NCBI GenBank assembly: GCA_027306585.1
Contig: DAHUZJ010000077.1
Location: 37,426-101,425 of the forward strand
Length of the DNA stretch: 64,000 bases
Direction: 5' to 3'
Origin: Acidimicrobiaceae bacterium
GTDB taxonomy: Bacteria > Actinomycetota > Acidimicrobiia > Acidimicrobiales > RAAP-2
Shown here: one piece after another, positions 36,612-47,208 of the stretch
Layout of the letters: every line of letters begins with the position of its first letter
Position numbering within the stretch: the stretch's first letter is position 1
Notes under the pieces: generated by a model
Databases searched by the model: none
What the model saw: the letters and a program-made list of their open reading frames with translations, nothing else
Told to the model about the DNA's origin: nothing
Program-made: the position numbers and the translations under genes

Positions 36612-37362
36612 CGGCGAGCTGGCCCCCCGCGCTCCGGAATCGATGGACTGGCTCGCCGACGCCGTCACCGACGTGGCGATCGGTGGCAACGGCGACTTGG
36701 ACGGCGTCGCCCGTCGCCCGGCGCTCCAGCCCGCCGTGCGCCGGGTCTACGAGCGGACCAAGACAGCCATCCTCCAAGGTGCCCTGCCCGTCGGTGAGTG
36801 GGTGACCGAAGGTCAGGTCGCCGAGGCGCTCTCGGTGAGCCGCACGCCCGTGCGCGAGGCCTTCCTCCGGCTGGAGGCCGAGGGGCTGCTGCGCCTGTAC
36901 CCGCGGCGCGGCGCCCTGGTGACGGAGCTGACCGAGCGGGATGTCTGCGAGGTGCTCGAGCTTCGCGAGCTCCTCGAGTCCTTTGCCGCGCGGCGGATCG
37001 TCGAGACGGCGCGGAGCCGGCGCCGTGAGCTCGTCGCACAGCTGCGCGAGCTCGTCGAGCGGGAGCGAGAGGCCGCTGTGGATGGTGACGCCGTCGCCAC
37101 GGCCCGCGCCGGCCGGGCCGTGCACACCGCCATCGTCCACGCCGCCGGGAACCGCCTCCTCGACCGCTTCTACGGCATGCTCCGGGACCGGCAGCAGCGA
37201 GTGGCCGTGGAGGCCATCCGCCGAAAGCCCGACCGGCTCCCCGCGGTCCTCGACGAGCACCGCGACCTCATCGACCTCTTGGAGGGGGGTGACGTCGCCG
37301 GCTACGAGCGGGCGCTCCAACGCCACCTGATCGGCACGCGCCAGGCGCTCGGCGGTCGCTGA
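36601..37362 (+). CDS. GntR family (FadR/FCD) transcriptional regulator
   Basis: ILQGALPVGEWVTEGQVAEALSVSRTPVREAFLRLEAEGLLRLYPRRGALVTELTERDVCEVLELRELLESFAAR. Confidence 0.92.
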   Translation: MAPDGELAPRAPESMDWLADAVTDVAIGGNGDLDGVARRPALQPAVRRVYERTKTAILQGALPVGEWVTEGQVAEALSVSRTPVREAFLRLEAEGLLRLYPRRGALVTELTERDVCEVLELRELLESFAARRIVETARSRRRELVAQLRELVEREREAAVDGDAVATARAGRAVHTAIVHAAGNRLLDRFYGMLRDRQQRVAVEAIRRKPDRLPAVLDEHRDLIDLLEGGDVAGYERALQRHLIGTRQALGGR

Positions 37363-37394
37363 CGGGGCACCCCGCGGTCGGGGATGATGAGCCC

Positions 37395-38246
37395 ATGCGC
37401 CGCTACGTGCTCACGATGACCTGCCCCGACCGAGTCGGCATCGTGGCCGCCGTCAGCGGTTTCATCGCCGAGCACGGGGGATGGGTCCTCGAGGCGGCGC
37501 AGCACGGCGACCTCTCCACGGGCCGCTTCTTCCTCCGCATCGAGGTCATCGCCGACACGCTGCCCTTCGGGCCCGAGGAGCTCGCCGAGCGGTTCGCCCC
37601 CGTGGCCGAGGCCATGTCCATGAGCTACCGGATCACCGACACCGAGGTGCGCAAGCGCGTCGTGGTGCTGGTGAGCCGGGAGGAGCACTGCCTGGCGGAC
37701 CTGCTGTACCGGTGGCGCAGCGGCGATCTGGCGTGCGACATGGTCGCCGTCATCTCGAACCACGAGACCCTGCGTCCCGTCGTCGAGTGGCACGACATCC
37801 CGTACCACCACGTCCCGATCGACCGCGCCGACAAGGCGGCGGGCTTCGCCCAGGTCGGCCGGGTCCTCGAGGTCGCCCGTGCCGACGTGGTGGTCCTGGC
37901 ACGCTTCATGCAGATCCTCCCGCCGGACCTGTGCGAGCGCTACGCCGGGCGGCTCATCAACATCCACCACAGCTTCCTGCCCTCCTTCGCCGGAGCCCGC
38001 CCGTACCACCAAGCCTTCGAGCGCGGCGTGAAGCTGATCGGCGCCACGTGCCACTACGTCACGGCCGACCTCGACCAGGGACCGATCATCGAGCAGGACA
38101 CGCGCCGGATCGACCACACCGACTCGGCGGACGACCTGGTGCGGGTGGGCCGCGACGTCGAGCGAACGGTGCTCGCACGCGGGCTCCGGTGGCACCTGGA
38201 GGACCGGGTCCTCGTGAACGGTGTCCGGACCGTGGTGTTCGACTGA
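37395..38246 (+). CDS. purU: Formyltetrahydrofolate deformylase
   Basis: N-terminal ACT domain; LARFMQILPPDLCERYAGRLINIHHSFLPSFAGARPYHQAFERGVKLIGATCHYVTADLDQGPIIEQD. Confidence 0.95.
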   Translation: MRRYVLTMTCPDRVGIVAAVSGFIAEHGGWVLEAAQHGDLSTGRFFLRIEVIADTLPFGPEELAERFAPVAEAMSMSYRITDTEVRKRVVVLVSREEHCLADLLYRWRSGDLACDMVAVISNHETLRPVVEWHDIPYHHVPIDRADKAAGFAQVGRVLEVARADVVVLARFMQILPPDLCERYAGRLINIHHSFLPSFAGARPYHQAFERGVKLIGATCHYVTADLDQGPIIEQDTRRIDHTDSADDLVRVGRDVERTVLARGLRWHLEDRVLVNGVRTVVFD

Positions 38247-38289
38247 GCCGGTGCCGGCCATCGGCTGAGCGGGGCCGGCCCGCTCTTCG

Positions 38290-38323
38290 GTCAGCCCCGC
38301 CGGCCCGTCAGCCCCGCCGGCCC
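38290..38323. repeat. Tandem duplication of a 17-bp unit GTCAGCCCCGCCGGCCC
   Basis: Two exact adjacent copies; the second includes the pstA stop codon. Confidence 0.8.
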
Positions 38324-39183
38324 TCGGCGTGCCGCTGGGTACGGGCGACGATGACGCGGGCGCTCACCAGCAAGATGAGCACGATCGCGACCAGCACGAG
38401 CGCTGCGTCGTACGAGAGGTAGATCTGGTTCTTGTTGGGCTGGTCCCAGAAGGCGTACACCATGTACGTCAGGTAGCCGAACTCGTGGCCGCCGACGAAC
38501 GATCCTGTCCAGACCCGTGTGGCGAAGTTCGCCGTGTAGATGAGGGGTGCCGTCTCCCCGCCGGCGATGGCCAGGGCGATGAGCAGACCGGTCACGATCC
38601 CGGGGGCCCCGCTCTTGAGGACCACTTTGCGCAGGGCGTAGCCCGTCGACATCCCGAGGGCCTCCGCGCCCTCCCGGTAGCTCGTGGGGACCTGGCGCAG
38701 CGCGGTCTCGGTCGACTTGGCGATGTAGGGCACGACCATGATCGAAAGGATCAACAGGGCCGGCAGCAGCGAGTACCCCCAATGAAGGCCGACCACGAGC
38801 GCCACGTAGCCCACGTAGCCGAGGACGATGGACGGGAAGCCGGACAGCACGTCCGACGCCATCCGCAACCAGGTCCCGCCGGGTGCGGCACCTCGCCGCG
38901 GGCGGGACAGCTCGGCCAGGTGGATGCCGGCGAGGACCCCGACGGTGCCGGCGATGACCAGCACGCCGGCCATGAGGACGAGCGTGCCGACAAGCGGGCC
39001 CTCGAGCCCGCCGTTCCCGCTCACCAGCGGCGTCCACAGCACGCTCCAGTGCCAGTGGGGCGCCGCCTTGGCCACCACGCCGGCGAGCACCCACGCGGCG
39101 GGGGCCAGCACGAGGCCGAGCGCCAAGAAGGTGCCGGCCCGGAACAGGGCGGCGAAGACCCGCCGGCGTCGCACGCGTGGCAT
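38308..39183 (-). CDS. pstA: Phosphate ABC transporter permease PstA
   Basis: Multi-TM; GIHLAELSRPRRG...VLSGFPSIVLGYVGYVALV...TALRQVPTSYREGAEALGMSTGYALRKVVLKSGAPGIVTGLLIALAIAGGETAPLIYTANF. Confidence 0.94.
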   Translation of the reverse strand: MPRVRRRRVFAALFRAGTFLALGLVLAPAAWVLAGVVAKAAPHWHWSVLWTPLVSGNGGLEGPLVGTLVLMAGVLVIAGTVGVLAGIHLAELSRPRRGAAPGGTWLRMASDVLSGFPSIVLGYVGYVALVVGLHWGYSLLPALLILSIMVVPYIAKSTETALRQVPTSYREGAEALGMSTGYALRKVVLKSGAPGIVTGLLIALAIAGGETAPLIYTANFATRVWTGSFVGGHEFGYLTYMVYAFWDQPNKNQIYLSYDAALVLVAIVLILLVSARVIVARTQRHAEGRRG

Positions 39184-39184
39184 C

Positions 39185-40279
39185 TCAAACCCCGCTTCCC
39201 ACCGGGCCCCCGAGGCGGGAGGTGCGGGTGACGATCCAGCGGGCAACCAGGTTCACGAGGACCGAGATCACCGCCAGGACGAGCGCCATCTCGGCGAGGG
39301 TGGCGACGGCGAAGCCCGTGGCGTCGGTGAGCGACGAGCTGAGCTGGGTGACGATCTCGGCGGCGAACGTCGACATCGACCCGAAGATGTTCGGGGCGAT
39401 CCGGTTGATCGAGCCGGTCGTCATGGCGAGGACGATCGTCTCGCCGAGCGCTCGGCCCAGGCCGAGGGCCGTGGCGCCGATGATGCCGGCGCGCACCCAC
39501 GGGATGGTGACCCGGTGCGCCACCTCCCAGTCGGTCATCCCCAACGCCTCGGCGCCCTCCTTGGGGAGCGGCGGGACCTGGCGGAAGAGATCGGCGGTGG
39601 TCGCGGTGATGATCGGCACGATCATCAACGACAGCACGAGGCCACCGGTGAGGAGCCCCTCACCGCGTCCCGGTGTGCCACGGAACCAGTCCAGCACCGG
39701 GACGTTCGGCATGTGGCGAGCGATGGCCGGATAGACGTTGTTGGCCAGGATCGGCCCGAAGGTGAGCACGCCCCACAGGCCGAGGACGACGCTCGGGATC
39801 CCAGCCAAGAGCTCGATGGCGAAGCCGAGCGGGCGGGAGACCCAGCGGGGCAGCCGTTCGGTGAGGGCGAAGGCACACCCCAGCGAGACGGGCAGCGCAA
39901 CGACGAGGGCGATCACCGATGACTGGAGGGTGCCCACGATGAGCGCCAGCACCCCGTAAGCCGAGCCCTTGGGGTGAGCGATGCCATTGGTGTAGACGGT
40001 CGGTGCGTAGGCGCTCCCGATCTTGTAGGCCGAGTGCGTGAAGAAGCCGAGGCCGTTCACCCCGATGGCGGGGGCAGCCTTCACCGCCAGGACGGCGACG
40101 CAGAAGGCGAGCGCGGCGGTCGGGAGGACGACGGCGACACGCGCCGACCACCGCCACGCGCCTGTCTCCCCGGCGCGCAGCGCACCCGCCATCCGCCGGA
40201 TGGCGGGCGACCGATGCGCTGCCCGGGCGGCGTCGGGGGCGGCGGGCAGATCGCCCGCCGCCCCCTCTGCCGTGGTCAT
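39185..40279 (-). CDS. pstC: Phosphate ABC transporter permease PstC
   Basis: ELLAGIPSVVLGLWGVLTFGP...LFRQVPPLPKEGAEALGMTDWEVAHRVTIPWVRAGIIGATALGLGRALGETIVLAMTTG. Confidence 0.94.
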   Translation of the reverse strand: MTTAEGAAGDLPAAPDAARAAHRSPAIRRMAGALRAGETGAWRWSARVAVVLPTAALAFCVAVLAVKAAPAIGVNGLGFFTHSAYKIGSAYAPTVYTNGIAHPKGSAYGVLALIVGTLQSSVIALVVALPVSLGCAFALTERLPRWVSRPLGFAIELLAGIPSVVLGLWGVLTFGPILANNVYPAIARHMPNVPVLDWFRGTPGRGEGLLTGGLVLSLMIVPIITATTADLFRQVPPLPKEGAEALGMTDWEVAHRVTIPWVRAGIIGATALGLGRALGETIVLAMTTGSINRIAPNIFGSMSTFAAEIVTQLSSSLTDATGFAVATLAEMALVLAVISVLVNLVARWIVTRTSRLGGPVGSGV

Positions 40280-40313
40280 CGGCGGGGCCCCGCAGGCCCC
40301 GTCGTGATCCGGC

Positions 40314-41435
40314 TCACTTGATGGACTTGATCTGCTTGAGCGACTGCGCCACGACCTTCTCGGGCAGTGGCCGGAACCCGACCTGGGTGAGGTAGGTGGC
40401 GCTGTTGCCGGCCTTCGGGTCGATCGCCCACTCCATCACGGACCGGACGGCCTTGGCCTCCGAGGTGCTCGACTGCTTCTTGTTCACGATGGCGTACTCG
40501 TAGTTGATGATCGGCCAGCCGTTCTTGACCTTCCCGTCGATCATCGAGATGGAGCCTGTCGCCGGGGTCTTCTTGGTGAAGCCGGACGCTTCGGCCTGGA
40601 TGGTTGTGGCCGTCGGCATCATGTACTGGCCCTTGCCGTTCTCGAGCTGGCTGTAGGTGAGCCCGTCGCCCAGGGCCTGGGACTGGTAGCTGATCCCGAC
40701 GTAGGCGACACAGCCCTTCGTCTTCTGGCAGGCGGCGACCATCCCCGAGTTGCCTGTCTCCGCCAGCTCTTGCGGCGTCGACGGCCATGTGACGGTCGTG
40801 TTGTAGCCCACCTTTGTCGACCATGACTTTGTCGAGTCCGACAGGTAGGTGGTGAAGAGGAACGTGTCACCGCTCCCGTCGATCCGGTGCAGCGGCACGA
40901 TCGGCAGTGTCGGCAGTGTCACGCCCGGGTTGATCTGCTTGATGGCTGTTGTGTTCCACTTGGTGATCTTGCCGGTGTACATCCCGGCCAGGATCTTGCC
41001 GTTGAGCTTCAGGTGGGTCGTGACACCCGGGATGTTGTAGTAGATCTCCTGCGCCGAGATGGCGAGGGGGACATTGAGCAATGTGGGTGTCTTCTGCTTC
41101 TGGGCATTGGACAGGTAGGCGTCCGACGAGCCGATCTGGAGCGTCCCGTTGGCCGCACCCGAGATGCCCTTGCCAGAGCCACCGGCCGCCGTCTGCAGCG
41201 TCACCTGCGGGTACTTCTGGTTGTAGCCCGGCGCCCAGAGGTTCCAGAGCGGGTACAGCAGCGAGCTCCCGGCTTCGGCGATCGTGGCGCTGGCGGGCTT
41301 CTCGACGGTCACGCCACCGGCGGACTTGGACGCGGCTCCTGCCACGCCGGCCGTCCCGGCGGCGAGACCGAACGCGGCGGCCGCGGACAGGGCCGCCGCC
41401 GGGATCATCTTCTTGGCTCGGATCTTCCGAGTCAC
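40314..41435 (-). CDS. pstS: Phosphate ABC transporter substrate-binding protein PstS
   Basis: Signal peptide; ATIAEAGSSLLYPLWNLWAPGYNQKYPQVTLQTAAGGSGKGISGAANGTLQIGSSDAYLS...VPLHRIDGSGDTFLFTTYLS. Confidence 0.95.
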   Translation of the reverse strand: MTRKIRAKKMIPAAALSAAAAFGLAAGTAGVAGAASKSAGGVTVEKPASATIAEAGSSLLYPLWNLWAPGYNQKYPQVTLQTAAGGSGKGISGAANGTLQIGSSDAYLSNAQKQKTPTLLNVPLAISAQEIYYNIPGVTTHLKLNGKILAGMYTGKITKWNTTAIKQINPGVTLPTLPIVPLHRIDGSGDTFLFTTYLSDSTKSWSTKVGYNTTVTWPSTPQELAETGNSGMVAACQKTKGCVAYVGISYQSQALGDGLTYSQLENGKGQYMMPTATTIQAEASGFTKKTPATGSISMIDGKVKNGWPIINYEYAIVNKKQSSTSEAKAVRSVMEWAIDPKAGNSATYLTQVGFRPLPEKVVAQSLKQIKSIK

Positions 41436-41511
41436 GGGTTCCCTCCTTGTGGGTTGTGGGTGGGTCAGGTGAACGGGCGCGCCGCGCGAACGTGCGGTCC
41501 AGCGGGCGTGA

Positions 41512-42384
<873 letters not shown>

Positions 42385-42569
42385 CGGTCACTGCCTCCCT
42401 CCGCCGGGATGCCGGGTCGCGACGGCGGCGGGCCAGAGCCCCTCGACATGGGGTCGCTGCCGGAGCGTCATCGCCACGCAACATTCCTACCGACTGCAGG
42501 TGAACGTGAGGGGACCCGAAAGCGAACGGTTGGGAAACCCGAGCTGAATAGTTCGCGGCGCCGCCGGCG

Positions 42570-43511
42570 TCAGCGGGTGCCGACGATGGCCTCGTGCGCC
42601 GCCCCGACGTCCGCCACGAGGCGCCACCCGAGGAAGAGGGCCGCCAGCCACAGCGCGACCGCCGTGGTGAGGAGCCCGTCGCTCGCCGCGGCGGGCAGGC
42701 CCGAGAGGAGCCATGCCCACGCACCGAGCACGTCGACGACCGTCGAGGCGAGGAAGAGCAGCCAGCACAGCAGCACCCGCCGCCGGATCGGGTGCCCCGG
42801 CGGGAGGCAGTCGCGCAACGCCTGGTACGGGCACCACAGGTTGGCGACCGGGACGAACCAGAAGACGACGCCCCATGCCGGTGAGTGCCGGGCGGGGAGG
42901 CCGAGCCACCTGGCCGCCGATGCCGCCCGGTGCTGCCACACGAGGAAGACGATCGCAACGGCCAGCCCGGTGAGCGACGACAGGTAGGAGAGCAGGGAGT
43001 AGGCCGCCGGCGGGGTGGGAGGCGGCGGCGCCGGCCGGCCAGCCCCGAGGGCGTGCCACGCCACCCGGAACCAGCGGGCGGACGCCGTCAGCTGGGTGGC
43101 ATAGCCGAACCGCAGGGCGGCGAGGCACACCGCCAAGGCGCCGATCGTGACCAGCCCCCAGCGCAGGACGGCACCCAGCCGGCGCTCCCCGTCGACCACG
43201 GGCACCATCCGCTGCGACCAGTCCGCCGCCCCCGCCCACGCGGGCAGCCACTGCCAGCCCCTCGCCGGTTCCCAGCGCCATCGTCCGAGGTCAGCGGTGG
43301 GCGACCCGCTGCCCATCCCCGGCCACGTCACGGGGGCCGGCGGGGTCTCGGCACCGGCCGGGGGGGGCGCCGTGTGGGAGGTCCACGCGTACCCGTCCCA
43401 CCACCGGGCCCCCGCCCCCCCAGGGTCCGGGTACCAGCCGGCCGGCGGGTGGGGCACCGGGCCGGCCGCTCCCCAGACCGTGCTCCCTGTCGGTCCCGCG
43501 TCGTCGTGCAC
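42570..43511 (-). CDS. DUF2510/DUF4328-type multi-TM membrane protein
   Basis: N-terminal PAGWYPDPGGAGARWWDGYAWTSHT plus several TM segments and VPVANLWCPYQALRDCL. Confidence 0.75.
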   Translation of the reverse strand: MHDDAGPTGSTVWGAAGPVPHPPAGWYPDPGGAGARWWDGYAWTSHTAPPPAGAETPPAPVTWPGMGSGSPTADLGRWRWEPARGWQWLPAWAGAADWSQRMVPVVDGERRLGAVLRWGLVTIGALAVCLAALRFGYATQLTASARWFRVAWHALGAGRPAPPPPTPPAAYSLLSYLSSLTGLAVAIVFLVWQHRAASAARWLGLPARHSPAWGVVFWFVPVANLWCPYQALRDCLPPGHPIRRRVLLCWLLFLASTVVDVLGAWAWLLSGLPAAASDGLLTTAVALWLAALFLGWRLVADVGAAHEAIVGTR

Positions 43512-43542
43512 GGACTGCTTCTAGCACCGGTACGGTTGCGGC

Positions 43543-44478
43543 GTGCGCCTCCGGGTCTTCGTCGAGCCCCAGCAGGGGGCCACCTACGACACGCTGCTGA
43601 CCGCCGCTCGGGTGACCGAGGAGTGCGGGTTCGACGCCTTCTTCCGGTCCGACCACTTCGTCTCCATGGGTGGCGTCGACGGCCTTCCCGGCCCCACCGA
43701 CGCCTGGGTGACGCTCGGCGCCCTCGCCCGGGAGACCACCCGGGTGCGGCTCGGCACGCTCCTCACGTCGGCCACCTTCCGCCTGCCGGGCCTTCTGGCG
43801 GTGACCGTGGCCCAGGTGGACGCCATGAGCGGCGGCCGGGTCGAGCTCGGCCTCGGGGCGGGGTGGTTCGACGACGAGCACCGGGCCTATGGCGTCCCGT
43901 TCCCGCCGACCGCAGAGCGCTTCGACCGCCTCGAGGAGCAGCTGGCCATCGTGACCGGCCTATGGGCGACCCCGACGGGTGAGCGGTTCTCGTTCGACGG
44001 CCGGCACTACCGGCTCGAGGACAGCCCGGCGCTGCCCAAGCCGGTCCAGTCACCCCGTCCGCCGCTGATCGTCGGCGGCGTCGGGAAGGTGCGGACGCCG
44101 CGCCTGGCGGCGCGCTTCGCCGACGAGTTCAACGTGCCCTTCCACACGGTCCCCGAGACGGCCGAGGTCTACGACACCGTCCGGCGCGCCTGCGAGACGG
44201 CGGGGCGGGACCCCGCCACCCTGGGGATGTCGGCCGCCGTCGTGGTGTGCTGCGGTGCCGACGCGGCGGAGGTCCGCCGCCGGGCGGCAGCGATCGGCCG
44301 GGAGGTCGACGAGCTCCGCCTGCACGGGGCGACCGGCACGCCCGAGGAGGTCGTGGCTCGCTGCCTCGAGTACCGCGCCATCGGCGCCGGGTCGCTCTAC
44401 CTCCAGGTCCTGGACCTGGGGGACCTCGACCACCTGCGGCTGATCGCTGACGAGGTCCTCCCGGCCGTCGCCGGCTGA
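43543..44478 (+). CDS. LLM-class (F420-dependent-type) oxidoreductase
   Basis: MRLRVFVEPQQGATYDTLLTAARVTEECGFDAFFRSDHFV...RVRLGTLLTSATFRLPGLLAVTVAQVDAMSGGRVELGLGAGWFDDEHRAYG. Confidence 0.92.
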   Translation: MRLRVFVEPQQGATYDTLLTAARVTEECGFDAFFRSDHFVSMGGVDGLPGPTDAWVTLGALARETTRVRLGTLLTSATFRLPGLLAVTVAQVDAMSGGRVELGLGAGWFDDEHRAYGVPFPPTAERFDRLEEQLAIVTGLWATPTGERFSFDGRHYRLEDSPALPKPVQSPRPPLIVGGVGKVRTPRLAARFADEFNVPFHTVPETAEVYDTVRRACETAGRDPATLGMSAAVVVCCGADAAEVRRRAAAIGREVDELRLHGATGTPEEVVARCLEYRAIGAGSLYLQVLDLGDLDHLRLIADEVLPAVAG

Positions 44479-44503
44479 CGTCGCCGGCCGACCCCCCAGC
44501 CCC

Positions 44504-44535
44504 CCAGCCTCGCCGACCCCCAGCCTCGCCGACCC
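44504..44535. repeat. Short tandem duplication, 16-bp unit CCAGCCTCGCCGACCC
   Basis: Direct reading in the intergenic region. Confidence 0.75.
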
Positions 44536-44602
44536 CGCACTGGCGCCCGGATCCGGCGAGGGGACACCCCAGCCGTGCAAGTGTTCGGTACCCTCCTGCC
44601 CG

Positions 44603-45772
44603 GTGGATGTCGCCGACATCGTGATCGTGCTCGTGCTCGTGCTGGCCGCCGTGCACGGGCTACGCCTGGGCGCGCTCGTCCAGGTGCTCTCGTTCGGGGG
44701 CTTCTTCCTCGGCCTCACGATCGGCGCGCTCGTGGCCGGGGCCGTGGCGCCGAGCCTCCACGACACCACCGTCCGGGCGGCGGTGGCCCTGCTCCTCGTG
44801 CTGGGACTGGGCCTCGTCCTCGGCGTGGTCGGCCGGGTGGTGGGCACCATCGGTGGCACGGCGGTGCGCCGGGTCCACCTGGGGATGCTGGACAGCGTCG
44901 CCGGGGTCGGGGTGGCGGTGGTGGCGGCGCTCGTCAGCGTCTGGCTGGTCGCCAACGAGTTGGCTCAGACGCAGTTCACCGCCGTCAGCAGCGCCGTCCA
45001 GCGGTCCGCCATCATCCGAGCGGTCGACGCGGTCATGCCGCCGCTGCCCGACCTCTTCTCGAAGATCCAGTCGTTCCTCGGCGGGACCGGCTTCCCGCCC
45101 GTCTTCTCCCAGCTCGAGCCGCCACCCACCAAGGCCCCGTTGCCGAGCGTCGCCTCGGCCAACGCGGCGGCCGCGCCGGTGCTGGCGTCCACCGTGAAGA
45201 TCCTGGGCACGGCGTGCGGCTACCTGCAGGAGGGATCCGGCTTCGTGGTCGGGACAGGGCTCGTCGTCACCAATGCCCACGTCGTGGCGGGCGAGCCGGC
45301 GACCCAGATCCTCGTCAACGGTGGCTCGTACAACGCCACCGTGGTGTTGTTCACACCCACATTCGACCTGGCCGTCCTCCGCACGAGCGCCCCGTTGGGC
45401 ACCCCGGTGACCCTTGACCCCTCCACCGTCGGGCACGGCACCACGGGAGCCATCGTCGGCTACCCCGAGGACCGGACATTGACCGTCGGACCGGCGGCGG
45501 TCGACGGCACCATCACCGCGCAGGGGCGCAACATCTACAACCAGGGCACAGTGACTCGGCAGGTCTACCAGATCGATGCCCGGGTCGAGCCCGGCAACTC
45601 CGGTGGTCCCCTCGTCGTCGGAAGCGGCGTCGTGGTGGGCGTCGTCTTCTCGCGTTCGACCGTCTACACAAACGTGGGGTACGCGCTCGCCTCCCCCGGC
45701 GTCCTGACCCGGGTCGACCAGGCGAAGGGCAAGACGGCGCGCGTCGGCACCGGCGCCTGCGTCAGCGGCTGA
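44603..45772 (+). CDS. MarP-like membrane-anchored trypsin-family serine protease (CvpA-like N-terminus)
   Basis: N-terminal TM region; protease triad regions VVTNAHVVAG, FDLAVLRTSAP, VEPGNSGGPLVVGSGVVVGVVFS. Confidence 0.88.
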   Translation: MDVADIVIVLVLVLAAVHGLRLGALVQVLSFGGFFLGLTIGALVAGAVAPSLHDTTVRAAVALLLVLGLGLVLGVVGRVVGTIGGTAVRRVHLGMLDSVAGVGVAVVAALVSVWLVANELAQTQFTAVSSAVQRSAIIRAVDAVMPPLPDLFSKIQSFLGGTGFPPVFSQLEPPPTKAPLPSVASANAAAAPVLASTVKILGTACGYLQEGSGFVVGTGLVVTNAHVVAGEPATQILVNGGSYNATVVLFTPTFDLAVLRTSAPLGTPVTLDPSTVGHGTTGAIVGYPEDRTLTVGPAAVDGTITAQGRNIYNQGTVTRQVYQIDARVEPGNSGGPLVVGSGVVVGVVFSRSTVYTNVGYALASPGVLTRVDQAKGKTARVGTGACVSG

Positions 45773-45929
45773 CGGGCACGTGGACGTCGTCGTGGCGGCG
45801 GAGCCCGCAAGCCCTCGACGCATTGTGCGACGCTACGGGCTACCTCGGAGCCAACGACGTGCTGATCGACCGGGCGCTGGACCTCCACGCCCGCCACGCC
45901 CGCGGACCGCACGGAGGGCAGGAGGAACG

Positions 45930-47138
45930 ATGACCGAAGGGACGCTGCGAACCGCCGGCGCCGAGCTGCGCTACCGCGTCGACGGGCCCCCGGACGGCCC
46001 GGTCCTCGTGCTCGCCAACTCGCTCGGCACCACGCTGTCCATGTGGGACCGCCAGGTGCCCTCGCTGAGCGCCTACACCCGCGTGGTGCGCTACGACCAG
46101 CGCGGGCACGGCGGTTCGTCCTCCCCCCCTGGTCCCTACCGGATCGACGACCTGGGCCAGGACCTGATCGACCTCCTCGACGGCCTCGAGGTGGCCCGGG
46201 CGGCCGTGTGCGGCCTCTCCCTCGGCGGCATGGTCGCCATGTGGGCGGCCGCCCGGCATCCCGAGCGGGTCACCTCGCTGGTGCTGGCGTGCACGGCGCC
46301 GTACCTGGGCCCGCCCGAGGGGTGGCTCGAGCGGGCGGCCGCCGTCCGGACCGACGGGCCCCTTTCCCTGGCGCCGGCGTTGCAGGAGCGCTGGTTCCCG
46401 GCGAAGGTCCGCGCGGCCCAGCCCGAGCTCTTCGACGAGGTCACGGGAATGCTGGCGACGTGCACGGGCGAGGGGTACGCCGCCTGCTGCGAGGCGATCG
46501 CCGGCATGGACCTGCGACCGGACCTCGGGGCAATCCGTGCCCCGACCCTGGTGCTGGCCGGAGCCGACGATCCCGTCACGCCGCCCGCCATGGCGCTCGA
46601 CCTGGCGGCGTCGCTGGGCGCCGGCCTCCGGGTCCTCCCAGGCGCGTCGCACCTGGCCAACCTCGCCCAGCCGGCGGGCTTCGCCGACGCCGTGGTGGGG
46701 CACGTGACCGGCGGTCCGCTCGCCCGGGGCATGGCCGTGCGGCGCAGCGTGCTGGGCGACGCCCACGTCGATCGGGCCGTGCGGCGCGGCGGGGTGGCGT
46801 GGCCCGCGTTCGGCGACTTCATCAGCCGCTACGCCTGGGGCGAGGTGTGGTCCCGCCCCGGGCTCGACCGGCGCACCCGCAGCGCCGTCACCCTCGCCGT
46901 CCTCGTCGCCCTGGGCCGGCACGAGGAGCTCGGCTTCCACGTGCCCGGCGGCCTGCGCAACGGCCTGCGCCCCGAGGAGATCGCCGAGATCATGCTGCAG
47001 TGCGCCGTCTATGCCGGCGTGCCCGCCGCCAACGCCGCGCTCCCGACCGTCGAGGAGGCGCTGGCGTCCTACGCCGGCCAGTCCGGCGGCAGCCCGGGGC
47101 CCGAGGGCGCTGCGCCGGGACGGCGGGGGTCCGAGTGA
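45930..47138 (+). CDS. Fused 3-oxoadipate enol-lactonase / 4-carboxymuconolactone decarboxylase (PcaL-like)
   Basis: N-terminal alpha/beta hydrolase (VLANSLGTTLSMWDRQVPSL...CGLSLGGMVAMW) fused to CMD domain (GDAHVDRAVR...WSRPGLDRRTRSAVTLAVLVALGRHEELGFHVPGGLRNGLRPEEIAEIMLQCAVYAGVPAANAAL). Confidence 0.92.
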   Translation: MTEGTLRTAGAELRYRVDGPPDGPVLVLANSLGTTLSMWDRQVPSLSAYTRVVRYDQRGHGGSSSPPGPYRIDDLGQDLIDLLDGLEVARAAVCGLSLGGMVAMWAAARHPERVTSLVLACTAPYLGPPEGWLERAAAVRTDGPLSLAPALQERWFPAKVRAAQPELFDEVTGMLATCTGEGYAACCEAIAGMDLRPDLGAIRAPTLVLAGADDPVTPPAMALDLAASLGAGLRVLPGASHLANLAQPAGFADAVVGHVTGGPLARGMAVRRSVLGDAHVDRAVRRGGVAWPAFGDFISRYAWGEVWSRPGLDRRTRSAVTLAVLVALGRHEELGFHVPGGLRNGLRPEEIAEIMLQCAVYAGVPAANAALPTVEEALASYAGQSGGSPGPEGAAPGRRGSE

Positions 47139-47208
47139 GCGCGTCACATCGCCGGGCATGGGCTGACCACCGGGTCCCGGTCCCGGCCGACGCTGGGCTC
47201 TGCGCCGC

